Part shown: piece by piece, positions 1 through 7,005 of the stretch
Numbering within the stretch: position 1 is the first letter of the stretch
Layout of the letters: each line of letters opens with the position of its first letter
NCBI GenBank assembly: GCA_029975915.1
Contig: JARKOC010000469.1
Location: forward strand, 62,001 to 126,000
Source: Bryobacteraceae bacterium
GTDB lineage: Bacteria; Acidobacteriota; Terriglobia; Bryobacterales; Bryobacteraceae
Length of the DNA stretch: 64,000 nt
Direction: 5' to 3'
Position numbers and translations under genes: made by a program
The notes under the pieces: generated by a model
Told to the model about the DNA's origin: nothing
Database searches by the model: none
The model's input: the letters and a program-made list of their open reading frames with translations, nothing else

Positions 1-1128
1 ATGCATCACCTTGCGCGCCTGGCCCGGATACGATTTGCGGATCGACACCAGCATCAAGTTATGGACCACGCCTTCGGCCGGCATGGCGATGTCGCGAATC
101 TCGGGAATCTGCATGCGCATCAGGGGCAGGAAAATGCGCTCGATGGCCCGGCCGAGATAGTAATCCTCCATGGGCGGGCGGCCGACGATGGTGGCCGGGT
201 AGATCGGGTTCTTCCTGGTCGTCATGCAAGTGACGTGGAAGACCGGGAAGTCGTCATCGAGCGAATAGAAGCCGGTGTGGTCGCCGAACGGCCCTTCGCG
301 GCGCAGTTCACCGATGTTGACGTAGCCTTCGAGAACGATCTCGGCCTGGGCGGGCACTTCGAGGTCGCAGGTCTCGCACTTGACCATTTCAACGGGCTTG
401 TTGCGGAGGAAACCGGCGATCATCATCTCGTCGAGGTCTGGCGGCAAGGGCAGAATGGCAGAATACATTGTGGCCGGGTCGGCGCCGAGCGCCACGGCGA
501 CTGGCATGCGGGCCTCTTTACCTTCCTGTTGGAGGCGCCTGTAATGCTCAGCTCCCTGTTTCTGCGTCTGCCAGTGCATACCGGTGGAGCGGGCATCGTG
601 GACCTGCATGCGATACATACCGCAGTTGCGTTTGCCGGTGACCGGGTTGCGCGTGAAGACCATCGGGAAGGTGATGAACGGGCCGCCGTCGCCGGGCCAG
701 CAGGTGAGCACCGGCAGTTCGTCGAGCGAGAAATTTTCGTGGCGGATGCGCTCCTTACAGGGACCGGAGGAAACCATCTTCGGGAAGAAGTTGGCCATGT
801 CGGCCAGTTTGGGCAGCATTTTGAGCTTGTTGATGAGCCCCTGCGGCATTCTCATTTCGAGCATTTCGCTGATGCGGGCGGCGACCTCGTCCACCGACGA
901 GACCTCAAGCGAAATCTCCATGCGGCGCATGGAGGCGAACAGGTTGATGGCCAGCGGCATAGACGAGTTGCCGGGCTTCTCGAACAGCAGCGCCGGGCCG
1001 CCTTGCTTCACCGAGCGGTCGGCGAATTCGGTGATTTCGAGTCGAGTGTCCACTGGAAACGGGATCCGTTTCAACTCGCCCTCTTTCTCAAGAGCGGCGA
1101 TGAACTCGCGCAGATCGGTATAGGCCAT
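1..1128 (-). CDS. UbiD-family prenyl-FMN decarboxylase (C-terminus cut by window edge)
   Basis: The minus-strand translation begins MAYTDLREFIAALEKEGELK and runs open for 376 codons to the window edge, so the C-terminus is missing (UbiD proteins are usually about 480-600 aa). Family features are the N-terminal 'LREFIAALEKEGELKRI', 'TCWPGDGGPFITFPMVFTRN', 'GMYRMQVHD', 'EGPFGDHTGFY' and 'IRDIAMPAEGVVHNLM'. UbiD enzymes decarboxylate aromatic or alpha,beta-unsaturated acids using prenylated FMN made by UbiX. Because a UbiA-type prenyltransferase and MqnE lie 20 kb away, a role as the decarboxylase of futalosine-type menaquinone synthesis is an inference. No ubiX is visible. The gene is divergent from fabG with a 67-bp gap. 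Confidence 0.9.
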   Translation of the reverse strand, partial: MAYTDLREFIAALEKEGELKRIPFPVDTRLEITEFADRSVKQGGPALLFEKPGNSSMPLAINLFASMRRMEISLEVSSVDEVAARISEMLEMRMPQGLINKLKMLPKLADMANFFPKMVSSGPCKERIRHENFSLDELPVLTCWPGDGGPFITFPMVFTRNPVTGKRNCGMYRMQVHDARSTGMHWQTQKQGAEHYRRLQQEGKEARMPVAVALGADPATMYSAILPLPPDLDEMMIAGFLRNKPVEMVKCETCDLEVPAQAEIVLEGYVNIGELRREGPFGDHTGFYSLDDDFPVFHVTCMTTRKNPIYPATIVGRPPMEDYYLGRAIERIFLPLMRMQIPEIRDIAMPAEGVVHNLMLVSIRKSYPGQARKVMH

Positions 1129-1195
1129 ATCGAGCGTACCCCCTGGTCCGTTTACTATGATGAAGTCTGAAATCCCTTAGGAGCAAATAGTCCTC

Positions 1196-1930
1196 ATGTT
1201 TCATCGCGTAGCCCTCGTCACTGGCGCCAGCCGCGGAATCGGGCGGGAAATCGCCCTGACGCTCTGCAAGTCCAATTTCGACATCGTCGTGGCCAGTCCC
1301 GAGGTAGAAAACAACGAGGCGGTGGCCGAAGCGATCCGCGCATGTGGCGGACGCGCCATGACGTTGAACTTCGACGTGAGCAGCCAGGAATCGGTGAAGG
1401 AAGGCGTGGCGGCGGCCATGCAAGAGATGGGGCGGATCGACGTACTGGTAAACAACGCCGGCATCACGCGCGACGGGCTCGCCATGCGAATGAAAGCCGC
1501 CGACTGGAACCTGGTGCTCCAGATCAACCTCACGGGCGCGTTTTATGTGGCCCAAGCCGTAATTCCAGCCATGATGAAGGAACGCTGGGGACGGATCATC
1601 AATATCGCATCCGTGGTGGGCGAGATGGGTAACGCCGGTCAGGCGAACTATGTATCGTCGAAGGCGGGACTCATCGGCCTGACCAAGTGCCTGGCCAAGG
1701 AACTGGCCAGCCGGAACATCACCGTGAACGCCATCGCGCCCGGATTCATCGAAACCGATATGACGGCCGTGCTGCCGCAGGAAGTTAAGGATCAGATGAT
1801 GTCGACGATCCCGTTGAAGCGTTTCGGCAAACCGTCCGACATCGCCAACGCAGTGAAGTTCCTGGCCAGCGAGGACGCCAATTACATCACCGGATCGGTG
1901 ATCCGAGTGAATGGCGGCATGTACATGTAG
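1196..1930 (+). CDS. fabG: 3-oxoacyl-[ACP] reductase, short-chain dehydrogenase
   Basis: This 244-aa protein has the complete classical SDR pattern: the cofactor loop TGASRGIG near the N-terminus, NNAG in the central strand, and the catalytic triad S139, Y152, K156 (YVSSK). The tail 'YITGSVIRVNGGMYM' is typical of FabG. FabG reduces beta-ketoacyl-ACP with NADPH in fatty acid elongation. The start has an AGGAG ribosome site about 10 nt upstream. No other fab genes are adjacent, so another SDR substrate is possible, although length and C-terminus fit FabG well. The secreted phosphodiesterase follows 27 bp downstream. Confidence 0.85.
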   Translation: MFHRVALVTGASRGIGREIALTLCKSNFDIVVASPEVENNEAVAEAIRACGGRAMTLNFDVSSQESVKEGVAAAMQEMGRIDVLVNNAGITRDGLAMRMKAADWNLVLQINLTGAFYVAQAVIPAMMKERWGRIINIASVVGEMGNAGQANYVSSKAGLIGLTKCLAKELASRNITVNAIAPGFIETDMTAVLPQEVKDQMMSTIPLKRFGKPSDIANAVKFLASEDANYITGSVIRVNGGMYM

Positions 1931-1957
1931 TCTGGTCCGGAGATCCGGGGCCGAAAC

Positions 1958-2821
1958 ATGAAACTCAAGCTGATTGTGTATTCTATGGCGCTCGCGTCTG
2001 CCTGCGCGGCCCAGGTCAAGGCGCCGGTGGTGGTCATCGGCATAGATGGACTCGGCTCGGCGGCGCTGGTGAAGCAAACGCCGCCCAACATCGCCGGACT
2101 GATGAGGTCGGGCGCATGGACACTGAAGGCACGCGGGGTGCTTCCGACGGTGAGTTCGCCCAACTGGGCGTCGATGATCATGGGCGCGACGCCGGACCGG
2201 CATGGCGTCGATTCCAATGACTGGCGCTTCGACAAGTATGCCATCACGCCAGCCTGCCGGGCGCCGCGCGGGTCGTTCCCGACCGTCTTCGATCTGCTAA
2301 AGGATCGCGCGCCAAAACTGCACACGGCCGTGATTCACGACTGGCAAGGCTTCGCCAATCTTCTGGACCCAGCTTCGGTCAGCTTCATCAAGCATTACAA
2401 GGGAAGTCCGGCATCGACGGATGCGGCCGTCGAGTATTTGAAAACGCAGAGACCGGATCTGCTGTTTATTCACCTGGACGACCTCGACCACGCCGGTCAC
2501 AGCAAGGGCTGGCTGAGCGAGGAGTACATGAAGGAGTTGGCGGTGATCGACGGGATGGTGGGCCGGATCGTCGCCGCCGCGCGCGCCAACGGTCCGGCAT
2601 ATATCCTGGTGACCGGAGATCACGGCGGCCAGACGGACGGCAAGCACGGCCACACTGCCGATTCCGATCTGATCATTCCGTGGATCCTGAACGGGCCGGA
2701 CATTCCGGCCAACCGCGAAATCACTGGCGTCATCTCAACCACCGACACCGCCGCAACGATCGCGGCGCTGCTCGGCCAGTCAGCGCATCCGTGCTGGACC
2801 GGCAAGGCCGTCAGGCCCTGA
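1958..2821 (+). CDS. Secreted alkaline-phosphatase-superfamily phosphodiesterase
   Basis: This 287-aa protein starts with a signal peptide (MKLKLIVYSMALASACAAQ), so it is probably periplasmic. Superfamily motifs follow: VIGIDGLG (first metal-binding Asp), 'PTVSSPNWASMIMG' with the nucleophilic Thr/Ser region, 'HLDDLDHAGH' and 'GDHGGQTDGKHGH' (metal-binding Asp/His). This is the type I phosphodiesterase/nucleotide pyrophosphatase branch, which hydrolyses phosphodiester or pyrophosphate bonds using two zinc ions. The substrate cannot be read from the sequence. It is probably co-transcribed with fabG (27-bp gap), though no functional link is evident. Confidence 0.85.
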   Translation: MKLKLIVYSMALASACAAQVKAPVVVIGIDGLGSAALVKQTPPNIAGLMRSGAWTLKARGVLPTVSSPNWASMIMGATPDRHGVDSNDWRFDKYAITPACRAPRGSFPTVFDLLKDRAPKLHTAVIHDWQGFANLLDPASVSFIKHYKGSPASTDAAVEYLKTQRPDLLFIHLDDLDHAGHSKGWLSEEYMKELAVIDGMVGRIVAAARANGPAYILVTGDHGGQTDGKHGHTADSDLIIPWILNGPDIPANREITGVISTTDTAATIAALLGQSAHPCWTGKAVRP

Positions 2822-3168
2822 CGCGCGGGTCAGCCTTCCCAGGTTGCGCCTGGCTCTCAGGGCGTTTGCAGTCCCGCCATGAAGCGCTCCCGCCACTTAG
2901 GGAAGAAGCGTGTCCCGGCAAACCTGCCCGTTGCGGCCAGGTGGCCCGCCGCGACGGCCTACTACAAGAAGTACATCGGCTTGTGTCCAGGTCATCGCCC
3001 CCAGGCTGCCACCGCCAGATTGCCGAGTCGAGCAAACCAGACGGCAAGTCAGGGCTTGAACATACAAATCGCTGATGGCACAGGCCCATGAGGCCGCAGG
3101 TTGTAGGGCAGATCAGCAGCTTTGGCGTCGAGACGAGATTCGACGCGGCAGGCACCAGTGCCACGAGG
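2822..3168. other. Intergenic region without a convincing gene
   Basis: The 347-bp space lies between two converging genes. A small hairpin (CCAGG-TTGCG-CCTGG) follows the phosphodiesterase stop. A short open frame at 2879-3091 (70 codons, rich in Arg/Pro/Ala) has no domain I recognise and no good ribosome site, so I do not call it. The right end carries a degenerate copy of the REP-like palindrome also seen around 6.2-6.9 kb. The region may hold decayed sequence. Confidence 0.5.
3124..3163 (+). repeat. Degenerate REP-like palindrome
   Basis: The sequence begins GGCGTCGAGACGAGATTCGA and continues GCGGCAGGCACCAGTGCCA. It matches the layout of the copies at 6161 and 6911: first palindrome (GTCGAGAC/GATTCGAC, imperfect), spacer GCGGC, second palindrome (GGCACCAGTGCC). 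The CTAC tail seen in intact copies is not preserved. Confidence 0.6.
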
Positions 3169-4065
3169 CTAGAGGCGGCGGATGAGGGGGAGCAGTTTAT
3201 CGCGGGTCGCGCGGAACTCCGAGTGGCCGACGTGTTCGATGATCCAGGGGAGGCTGCCGGGGAGTTTGGCAAGTTCTTCGAGGTAGAGCGGGTAGTTCAT
3301 TTCGCCGCCGAGGGGGCCGGGGAGGTCGTAATTGATGCCGTCGGGTTTGAGGCGGAAGTCCTTCAGATGGACGACCTCGATGCGCGGGCCGAGCAGGCGC
3401 ATCATTTCGCGCAGGGCTGTGTCGCGCTGGGGGTAGCGGGCGATGGGGGTCAGGTTCGGGGGGTCGATTACCGCGCCGACAGTGGCGGGCAGACAGTCGA
3501 GGATACGCTTCAATGACGGCGCGTCGGGACAGGTGAGCGTCACATACGTCTCCAGCGCTAACTTCAATCCGGCGCGTTCGAGTGCCGGGACGTGGCGCTC
3601 GGTGAACCGCACCAGCGCGTCCTCGGATTCGCGGGTTGGGTTGCGCGGGTCGGGCTTCATGAGGTCGGCGAGATGGGAGCCAGTCCAGGCGACCAGACGC
3701 GGACACCGCAACTCGGCCGCAAAGCCGATGGCGCGCTCGAAGTCGGTGGCGCGGGTGCTCATGAGGATCGTTTCGGGCGAGACGCAGTTCACATAAGCGC
3801 CCAGGGCCTCGCAGGAGAGGCCGGCGGCGGAAACCCAGTTGGGGAGTCCTTTGAGGAAGGCAGGCGAGACGCGGTCCCAGGCGAAGTTGATCATCGCGCG
3901 GCGGAACCCGGCCTCTCGCGCGGCGTCAAGGACCCTGCGGGCGTTCGCCTCGTCGGCGCCGAGTTGGCACATGATGGCGAGACGGGCAGTGTGGTCCTTG
4001 GGCGCGGCCCGCAGACTGGCGGCGAGCGGGAGGGACCAGAAGCTGCGGCGGGTGAAATCGGACAT
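3169..4065 (-). CDS. Tat-exported sugar phosphate isomerase/epimerase-like TIM barrel protein
   Basis: The 298-aa protein starts MSDFTRRSFWSLPLAASLRA, a twin-arginine (Tat) signal. The rest fits the xylose-isomerase-like TIM barrel (AP endonuclease 2 family): 'LALETYVT', 'VGAVIDPPNL', 'VVHLKDF' and 'WIIEHVGHSEF' supply the Glu/Asp/His metal ligands. Such proteins isomerise or epimerise sugars or inositols; the substrate is unknown. An open frame continues upstream to 4332 through a REP palindrome, but ATG 4065 is preferred because the Tat motif starts there and the leader matches that of the gene at 7006-8298. ATG 4074 is an alternative. Confidence 0.8.
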   Translation of the reverse strand: MSDFTRRSFWSLPLAASLRAAPKDHTARLAIMCQLGADEANARRVLDAAREAGFRRAMINFAWDRVSPAFLKGLPNWVSAAGLSCEALGAYVNCVSPETILMSTRATDFERAIGFAAELRCPRLVAWTGSHLADLMKPDPRNPTRESEDALVRFTERHVPALERAGLKLALETYVTLTCPDAPSLKRILDCLPATVGAVIDPPNLTPIARYPQRDTALREMMRLLGPRIEVVHLKDFRLKPDGINYDLPGPLGGEMNYPLYLEELAKLPGSLPWIIEHVGHSEFRATRDKLLPLIRRL

Positions 4066-4106
4066 GGGAGTCATCTTCGAAGACAGGATACACCGGGGCG
4101 ATGAGC
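4066..4106 (-). promoter_or_regulatory. Leader shared with the oxidoreductase gene at 7006-8298
   Basis: Read on the minus strand, the block from CATCGCCCCGGTGTATCCT to the ATG matches the leader of the gene starting at 8298 almost base for base, although the two proteins are unrelated in fold. TATCCT (4085-4090) could serve as a -10 element about 20 nt before the start; no good -35 is visible. Promoter function is inferred. Confidence 0.45.
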
Positions 4107-4164
4107 GGGATGTGAGGTATCTCAATTCAGGTTGAGCCAGTCGCGAGCCGTTTGCGCAGTGGAT

Positions 4165-4205
4165 GCCGGCCAGGGGGCCGGCCGCGGACCAGGGGTCCGC
4201 CCTAC
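4165..4205 (+). repeat. REP-like double hairpin with CTAC tail
   Basis: Two adjacent palindromes occur: GCCGGCC-AGGG-GGCCGGC followed by GCGGACC-AGG-GGTCCGC, then CCTAC. The layout (two stems, then CTAC) is the same as the 6.2-6.9 kb copies but the stem sequences differ, suggesting a second REP subfamily. It sits between the HicA stump and the TIM barrel gene. Confidence 0.6.
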
Positions 4206-4217
4206 AACTGCCGAGAG

Positions 4218-4256
4218 TCAATCGTCGAAGTAAAAGCGAGGGCGGAGGCGGCCCAT
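4218..4256 (-). pseudogene. Stump of a HicA-type toxin gene
   Basis: The hicB stop overlaps an ATG (TGATG, the usual coupled arrangement), which opens MGRLRPRFYFDD and then stops after 12 codons. 'MGRL' resembles the beginning of HicA/YcfA mRNA interferase toxins that normally follow this kind of HicB. The remaining 60 or so codons, including the catalytic His region, are absent, and a REP-like palindrome follows directly. Reading it as a truncated toxin rests on position and four residues, so it is moderate evidence. Confidence 0.4.
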
Positions 4257-4477
4257 CAGGCGGTGCCCTCGAGTTCGAGAGTGGCGAGGACGACGGGCGA
4301 GGCAGCGAGGCCGAATTCGGCCGGGTCTTCACCGTGGACGAAGAGGGCGACGGCTTCGGAGATGTTGGCGGCGAGCCGGTCGAGAGAGGGCGCCTGGGTC
4401 ACGATGGGCAGTTCAAGGCACTCGGCGACATACTGTGACTCGCCCCGGCGGATGGAGAACTGGATGGTGCTTTTCAT
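4256..4477 (-). CDS. HicB-like antitoxin, orphan
   Basis: This 73-aa protein shows the partial RNase H fold of the HicB/UPF0150 family: 'YVAECLELPIVTQAPSLDRLAANISEAVALFV'. HicB proteins bind and neutralise HicA mRNA interferases and often repress their own operon. This version lacks a separate C-terminal DNA-binding domain, as short HicB-like proteins do. Its stop codon overlaps the start of a 12-codon remnant of what should be the toxin, so the pair appears inactivated and the antitoxin left alone. It could still act on a HicA encoded elsewhere. Confidence 0.75.
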   Translation of the reverse strand: MKSTIQFSIRRGESQYVAECLELPIVTQAPSLDRLAANISEAVALFVHGEDPAEFGLAASPVVLATLELEGTA

Positions 4478-4690
4478 CGATGCAACTCCATGCGTAGCTT
4501 CACGCCAACGCCCAGCAACTCAAGGATAGACCATGGCAGGTAGAAAGACGAGATCTGCGCGGGCACGGGAATCCATGCCGCGCAGCCGGAAGGGGCGGCC
4601 ACTTCCGATTGAATCGCGATATGGCCGTGTCAGGCTGATGCGACTCGCGAACCGTTCGCCGTCTCGCATAGCAAATCGGAAAATGAGGTA

Positions 4691-4719
4691 TTGTACTCGC
4701 CTATGCTTCATGCTAGATT
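4691..4719 (+). promoter_or_regulatory. Candidate sigma-70 promoter for the zinc-repeat/EF-Tu-like gene
   Basis: TTGTAC (4691-4696) and TAGATT (4714-4719) are separated by exactly 17 bp in a locally AT-richer stretch. Transcription would begin near 4726, leaving a leader of about 75 nt before the ATG at 4802. The rest of the 4478-4801 gap holds no gene I can support. Confidence 0.45.
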
Positions 4720-4801
4720 TCGCTGTACGGCTCCCGCCCGATGCGGGCGACTGCCCCACAAGACGGCATTTGAGCAGAGTTGAGAGATGAGGAGACCAGC
4801 G

Positions 4802-6016
4802 ATGCTGTTGTGCTGGCTTAAGCTTCACGATTGGAAGGGCTGTAAGTGCTCCCGCTGCGGACTGGTCCGTGATGTTGAACACAAGTACGACAAGTGCACA
4901 TGCCGCAAGTGCGGCAAGGTGGCCCACACATGGACAGGGTGTAAATGCTCCAGCTGCGGGCTCACACGCGATACCGAACACGATTGGCAAGGCTGCAAAT
5001 GCAAACTCTGCGGCCGGGTCCGTGACAACCACGCTTACTTCTATAAATGCAGGTGCATCAATTGCGGAACCGAACGCCACAATTGGGTTGGGTTGAAATG
5101 CACAGCGTGCGGCGCCACTCGTGAAAAAACACAATTGGGCGTACTCCTTGTTGGCCTTGAAGGCTCTGGAAGGACTACGCTAATGTCCGCTGTGCAAATG
5201 GCCTTCTCCGCAAGCGACGCCGCGTCCGGCCATGGGTCCTATGCCGTTCACACATCCGCGGTTGACGGCGTGCAGATGTGTCGTATCAGTTCTGATACGT
5301 GGAGCCTAACACTTGCCCACTGCCCGTCGCAGCCGAATTACATTGAGAACTCCATGCGTGCGATTATGCACGCGGATGCAGTACTTCATGTTTCCGATGC
5401 AGTGAGCGGTCCATTATATTCTGATTTAGATTTAAATTATCTGCAGAGTCACGGAATTAAACAACTAGTGGCATATTTGAATAAATGTGACATGCTTTAT
5501 GACAGCGATACTCTTTTTGATCTCTGCGAACTTGAGCTACGTGAAGCGTTCAGCCGGTACGGATTCGAGGGAGATCGTCTCCCGGTAGTGAGGGGTTCGG
5601 CGCTCGAGGCCTTCAACTCACCGCATGCGGGAGCAGCGGCCGCAGCAATCTACGACCTTGTGTCTGCAATAGTTGGCACGTGCACGGGGACGGGTTACAC
5701 CATCAGGAAATATTCCACGGCGCCAAGCGTATCCTTTCGCATGCGAGTGAGTTCACGTTTGATGGATGGGGGGATCCTCAGCGCAGTGGGACATCTCATT
5801 GAAGGAGAATTGCCAACTGCAGGAGCGACTGTGCGCATTTGTCGATCCGGGCGCACCGGAACTGTTGTGGCGGCCACGTCGATGGGTGATCTTGTCTCCA
5901 GAGCACGAAGTGCGATTGTGTTGGGTTCAGTATCCTCCCTGAACCAGAGCATCGGGCTCGCGATCGAAGGTATATCTGCAAGTGACGTCGAAGTAGGCGA
6001 CGAGATCGAGGGATGA
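4802..6016 (+). CDS. Zinc-ribbon-repeat protein fused to a degenerate EF-Tu-like GTPase
   Basis: The protein is 404 aa. Residues 9-108 are six repeats of about 17 aa with the pattern HxWxGCKCxxCGxxRDxE (17 Cys), probably zinc binding. Residues 112-300 align with EF-Tu domain I: P-loop GLEGSGRTT (118-126), AHCPSQ (172-177) in place of DCPGH, NKCD (227-230) and GSAL (265-268). Residues 306-404 resemble EF-Tu domain II, and domain III is missing. Key catalytic positions are altered: P-loop Lys to Arg124, the G3 Asp to His173, the catalytic His to Gln177, and the switch I Thr lost. It looks like a pseudo-GTPase. An ATG at 4787 also exists, but GAGGAG lies 7 nt before 4802. The middle of the gene is AT-rich, suggesting transfer. 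Function is unknown. Confidence 0.8.
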   Translation: MLLCWLKLHDWKGCKCSRCGLVRDVEHKYDKCTCRKCGKVAHTWTGCKCSSCGLTRDTEHDWQGCKCKLCGRVRDNHAYFYKCRCINCGTERHNWVGLKCTACGATREKTQLGVLLVGLEGSGRTTLMSAVQMAFSASDAASGHGSYAVHTSAVDGVQMCRISSDTWSLTLAHCPSQPNYIENSMRAIMHADAVLHVSDAVSGPLYSDLDLNYLQSHGIKQLVAYLNKCDMLYDSDTLFDLCELELREAFSRYGFEGDRLPVVRGSALEAFNSPHAGAAAAAIYDLVSAIVGTCTGTGYTIRKYSTAPSVSFRMRVSSRLMDGGILSAVGHLIEGELPTAGATVRICRSGRTGTVVAATSMGDLVSRARSAIVLGSVSSLNQSIGLAIEGISASDVEVGDEIEG

Positions 6017-6160
6017 CGAGCCCTGCACTGTGCTGGTGGGTAGTTGAGCAGACGCTGGGGTAGCACGGCGGCGGCATCAAAAATCGGTTTCGATGGCTCC
6101 GGCCATGCCATCTGAGTCTGTCGTCGCCGATTTCGTCGCCGCCCGAGGCGCAGGTCAAGC

Positions 6161-6212
6161 GACGTGACGAGTCTCGACGCGGCAGACCGAGGGTCTGCGC
6201 TACGGGAGAGGG
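6161..6212 (+). repeat. REP-like palindrome, copy upstream of the RAYT remnant
   Basis: The copy contains GAGTCTCGACGCGGC followed by the hairpin GCAGACC-GAG-GGTCTGC and the tail GCTACGGG. Its first palindrome is partly eroded (GTGACGAGTCTCGAC). It lies 145 bp after the EF-Tu-like gene, in the same orientation as the copy at 6911. Confidence 0.65.
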
Positions 6213-6236
6213 CGGCACAAGGGAGGGAGCGCAGGT

Positions 6237-6842
6237 TCAGGGAATCGGGAGGCCCGTAGCGCGAGCACTCATGCCTGCCGCCTCGACACTAGTGTCGAGG
6301 CGTTCGCCGGGATATGCGCTCGACCACCTGTACTCCTCGGGCCGCGTCGCCTGGCCAGCCCTGACCGGATTGTTCGTGATGTAGGCTGCAATGCTCGCGT
6401 ACTCCCGTTCGTCGCGGACCCAGTGGTCGTAGGATTCCGCCTGCCAGAAGGGCTTGCCGGTTGTGGTCAAGATGCGATTTGCTTGGCGGGCCGTGAACCC
6501 CTTCATAGAATGCATCATCCGGCTGGGATGGATCTTTGGCAGCAGGAGTGCGTGGACATGATTCGCCATCACCATGAATGGTCCCAAATCGAATTGGCCC
6601 AAGGCGGCGCCTCTGTGGATGGAACCGACCACCAAGCGGGCCATGGCTGGCAGCCGGAGGTATACAGGGCCACTGTCGGCCCGGTCCAAGTAGCGGTCAA
6701 TCCAAACGAACGCTTCACCCGCGGAGACTTTTCCAGGAGGGGGGAATCGGCCGGACGGGAGGCTGCCGTGGAGGTGCCAGGTGATGAAAAGTCACTTGCC
6801 TGGGGGATAGTCGTGTGGAAGGCGGCGGCGAGTCAAGCTCAC
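6237..6842 (-). pseudogene. REP-associated tyrosine transposase (RAYT/Y1 family), broken by an in-frame TGA
   Basis: From a GTG at 6842 the minus strand encodes VSLTRRRLPHDYPPGK, then TGA (6794-6792), then continues in the same frame LFITWHLHGSLPSGRFPPPG to the stop at 6237. 'FITWHLHGSLP' is the typical N-terminus of this family, the HUH motif is in 'MVMANHVHALLLP', and the catalytic Tyr is in 'FWQAESYDHWVR'. RAYTs cut and join single-stranded DNA at REP palindromes. The single stop at codon 17 and otherwise intact frame suggest recent inactivation. The next start after it is a poor TTG at 6689, which would lose the first strand. The 3' end overlaps a REP copy. Confidence 0.8.
6253..6301 (-). 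repeat. REP-like palindrome overlapping the RAYT 3' end
   Basis: On the minus strand: CTCGACACTAGTGTCGAG (perfect palindrome), spacer GCGGCAG, then GCATGAGTGCTCGC and CTAC. It is inverted relative to the 6161 and 6911 copies. It encodes the last 20 or so residues of the transposase frame (RLDTSVEAAGMSARAT). Confidence 0.7.
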
Positions 6843-6910
6843 ATTGAGTTAGTGCGGGCTAGGAGGAAGATATCTCTGGTGAGTTACTGATCAGACTACG
6901 GAAAACACCC

Positions 6911-6958
6911 GGCGTCGAGACGAGTCTCGAGGCGGCAGGCAAGAGTGCCTGCGCTACG
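6911..6958 (+). repeat. REP-like palindrome, most intact copy
   Basis: Two perfect stems occur: CGAGAC-GA-GTCTCG and GCAGGCA-AGAG-TGCCTGC, followed by GCTAC. It lies about 70 bp beyond the 5' end of the RAYT remnant, so the transposase remnant is bracketed by copies. A partial echo (CCAGCGTTACGGGA) continues to about 6982. The rest of the 6843-7005 gap holds nothing I recognise. Confidence 0.7.
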
Positions 6959-7005
6959 AACCTGAAGTGCCAGCGTTACGGGAGAGCGGCCATGTGGCCT
7001 GAGGT

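Noticed and set aside
1..1170. A 389-codon open frame on the plus strand, rich in His, Asp and Arg
   Set aside because: It is the antisense shadow of the UbiD-type gene; the minus strand shows clear family motifs and the plus frame shows none.
2879..3091. A 70-codon plus-strand frame in the gap before the TIM barrel gene
   Set aside because: There is no ribosome site, no recognised domain, and a composition like shadow frames; it may be part of decayed sequence.
4533..4790. An 85-codon Arg-rich plus-strand frame upstream of the EF-Tu-like gene
   Set aside because: It overlaps the likely promoter of the next gene, has no domain, and its Arg-rich composition fits non-coding GC-rich DNA.
6423..6890. 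A 155-codon plus-strand frame across the transposase region
   Set aside because: It is antisense to the RAYT remnant, which has clear family motifs.
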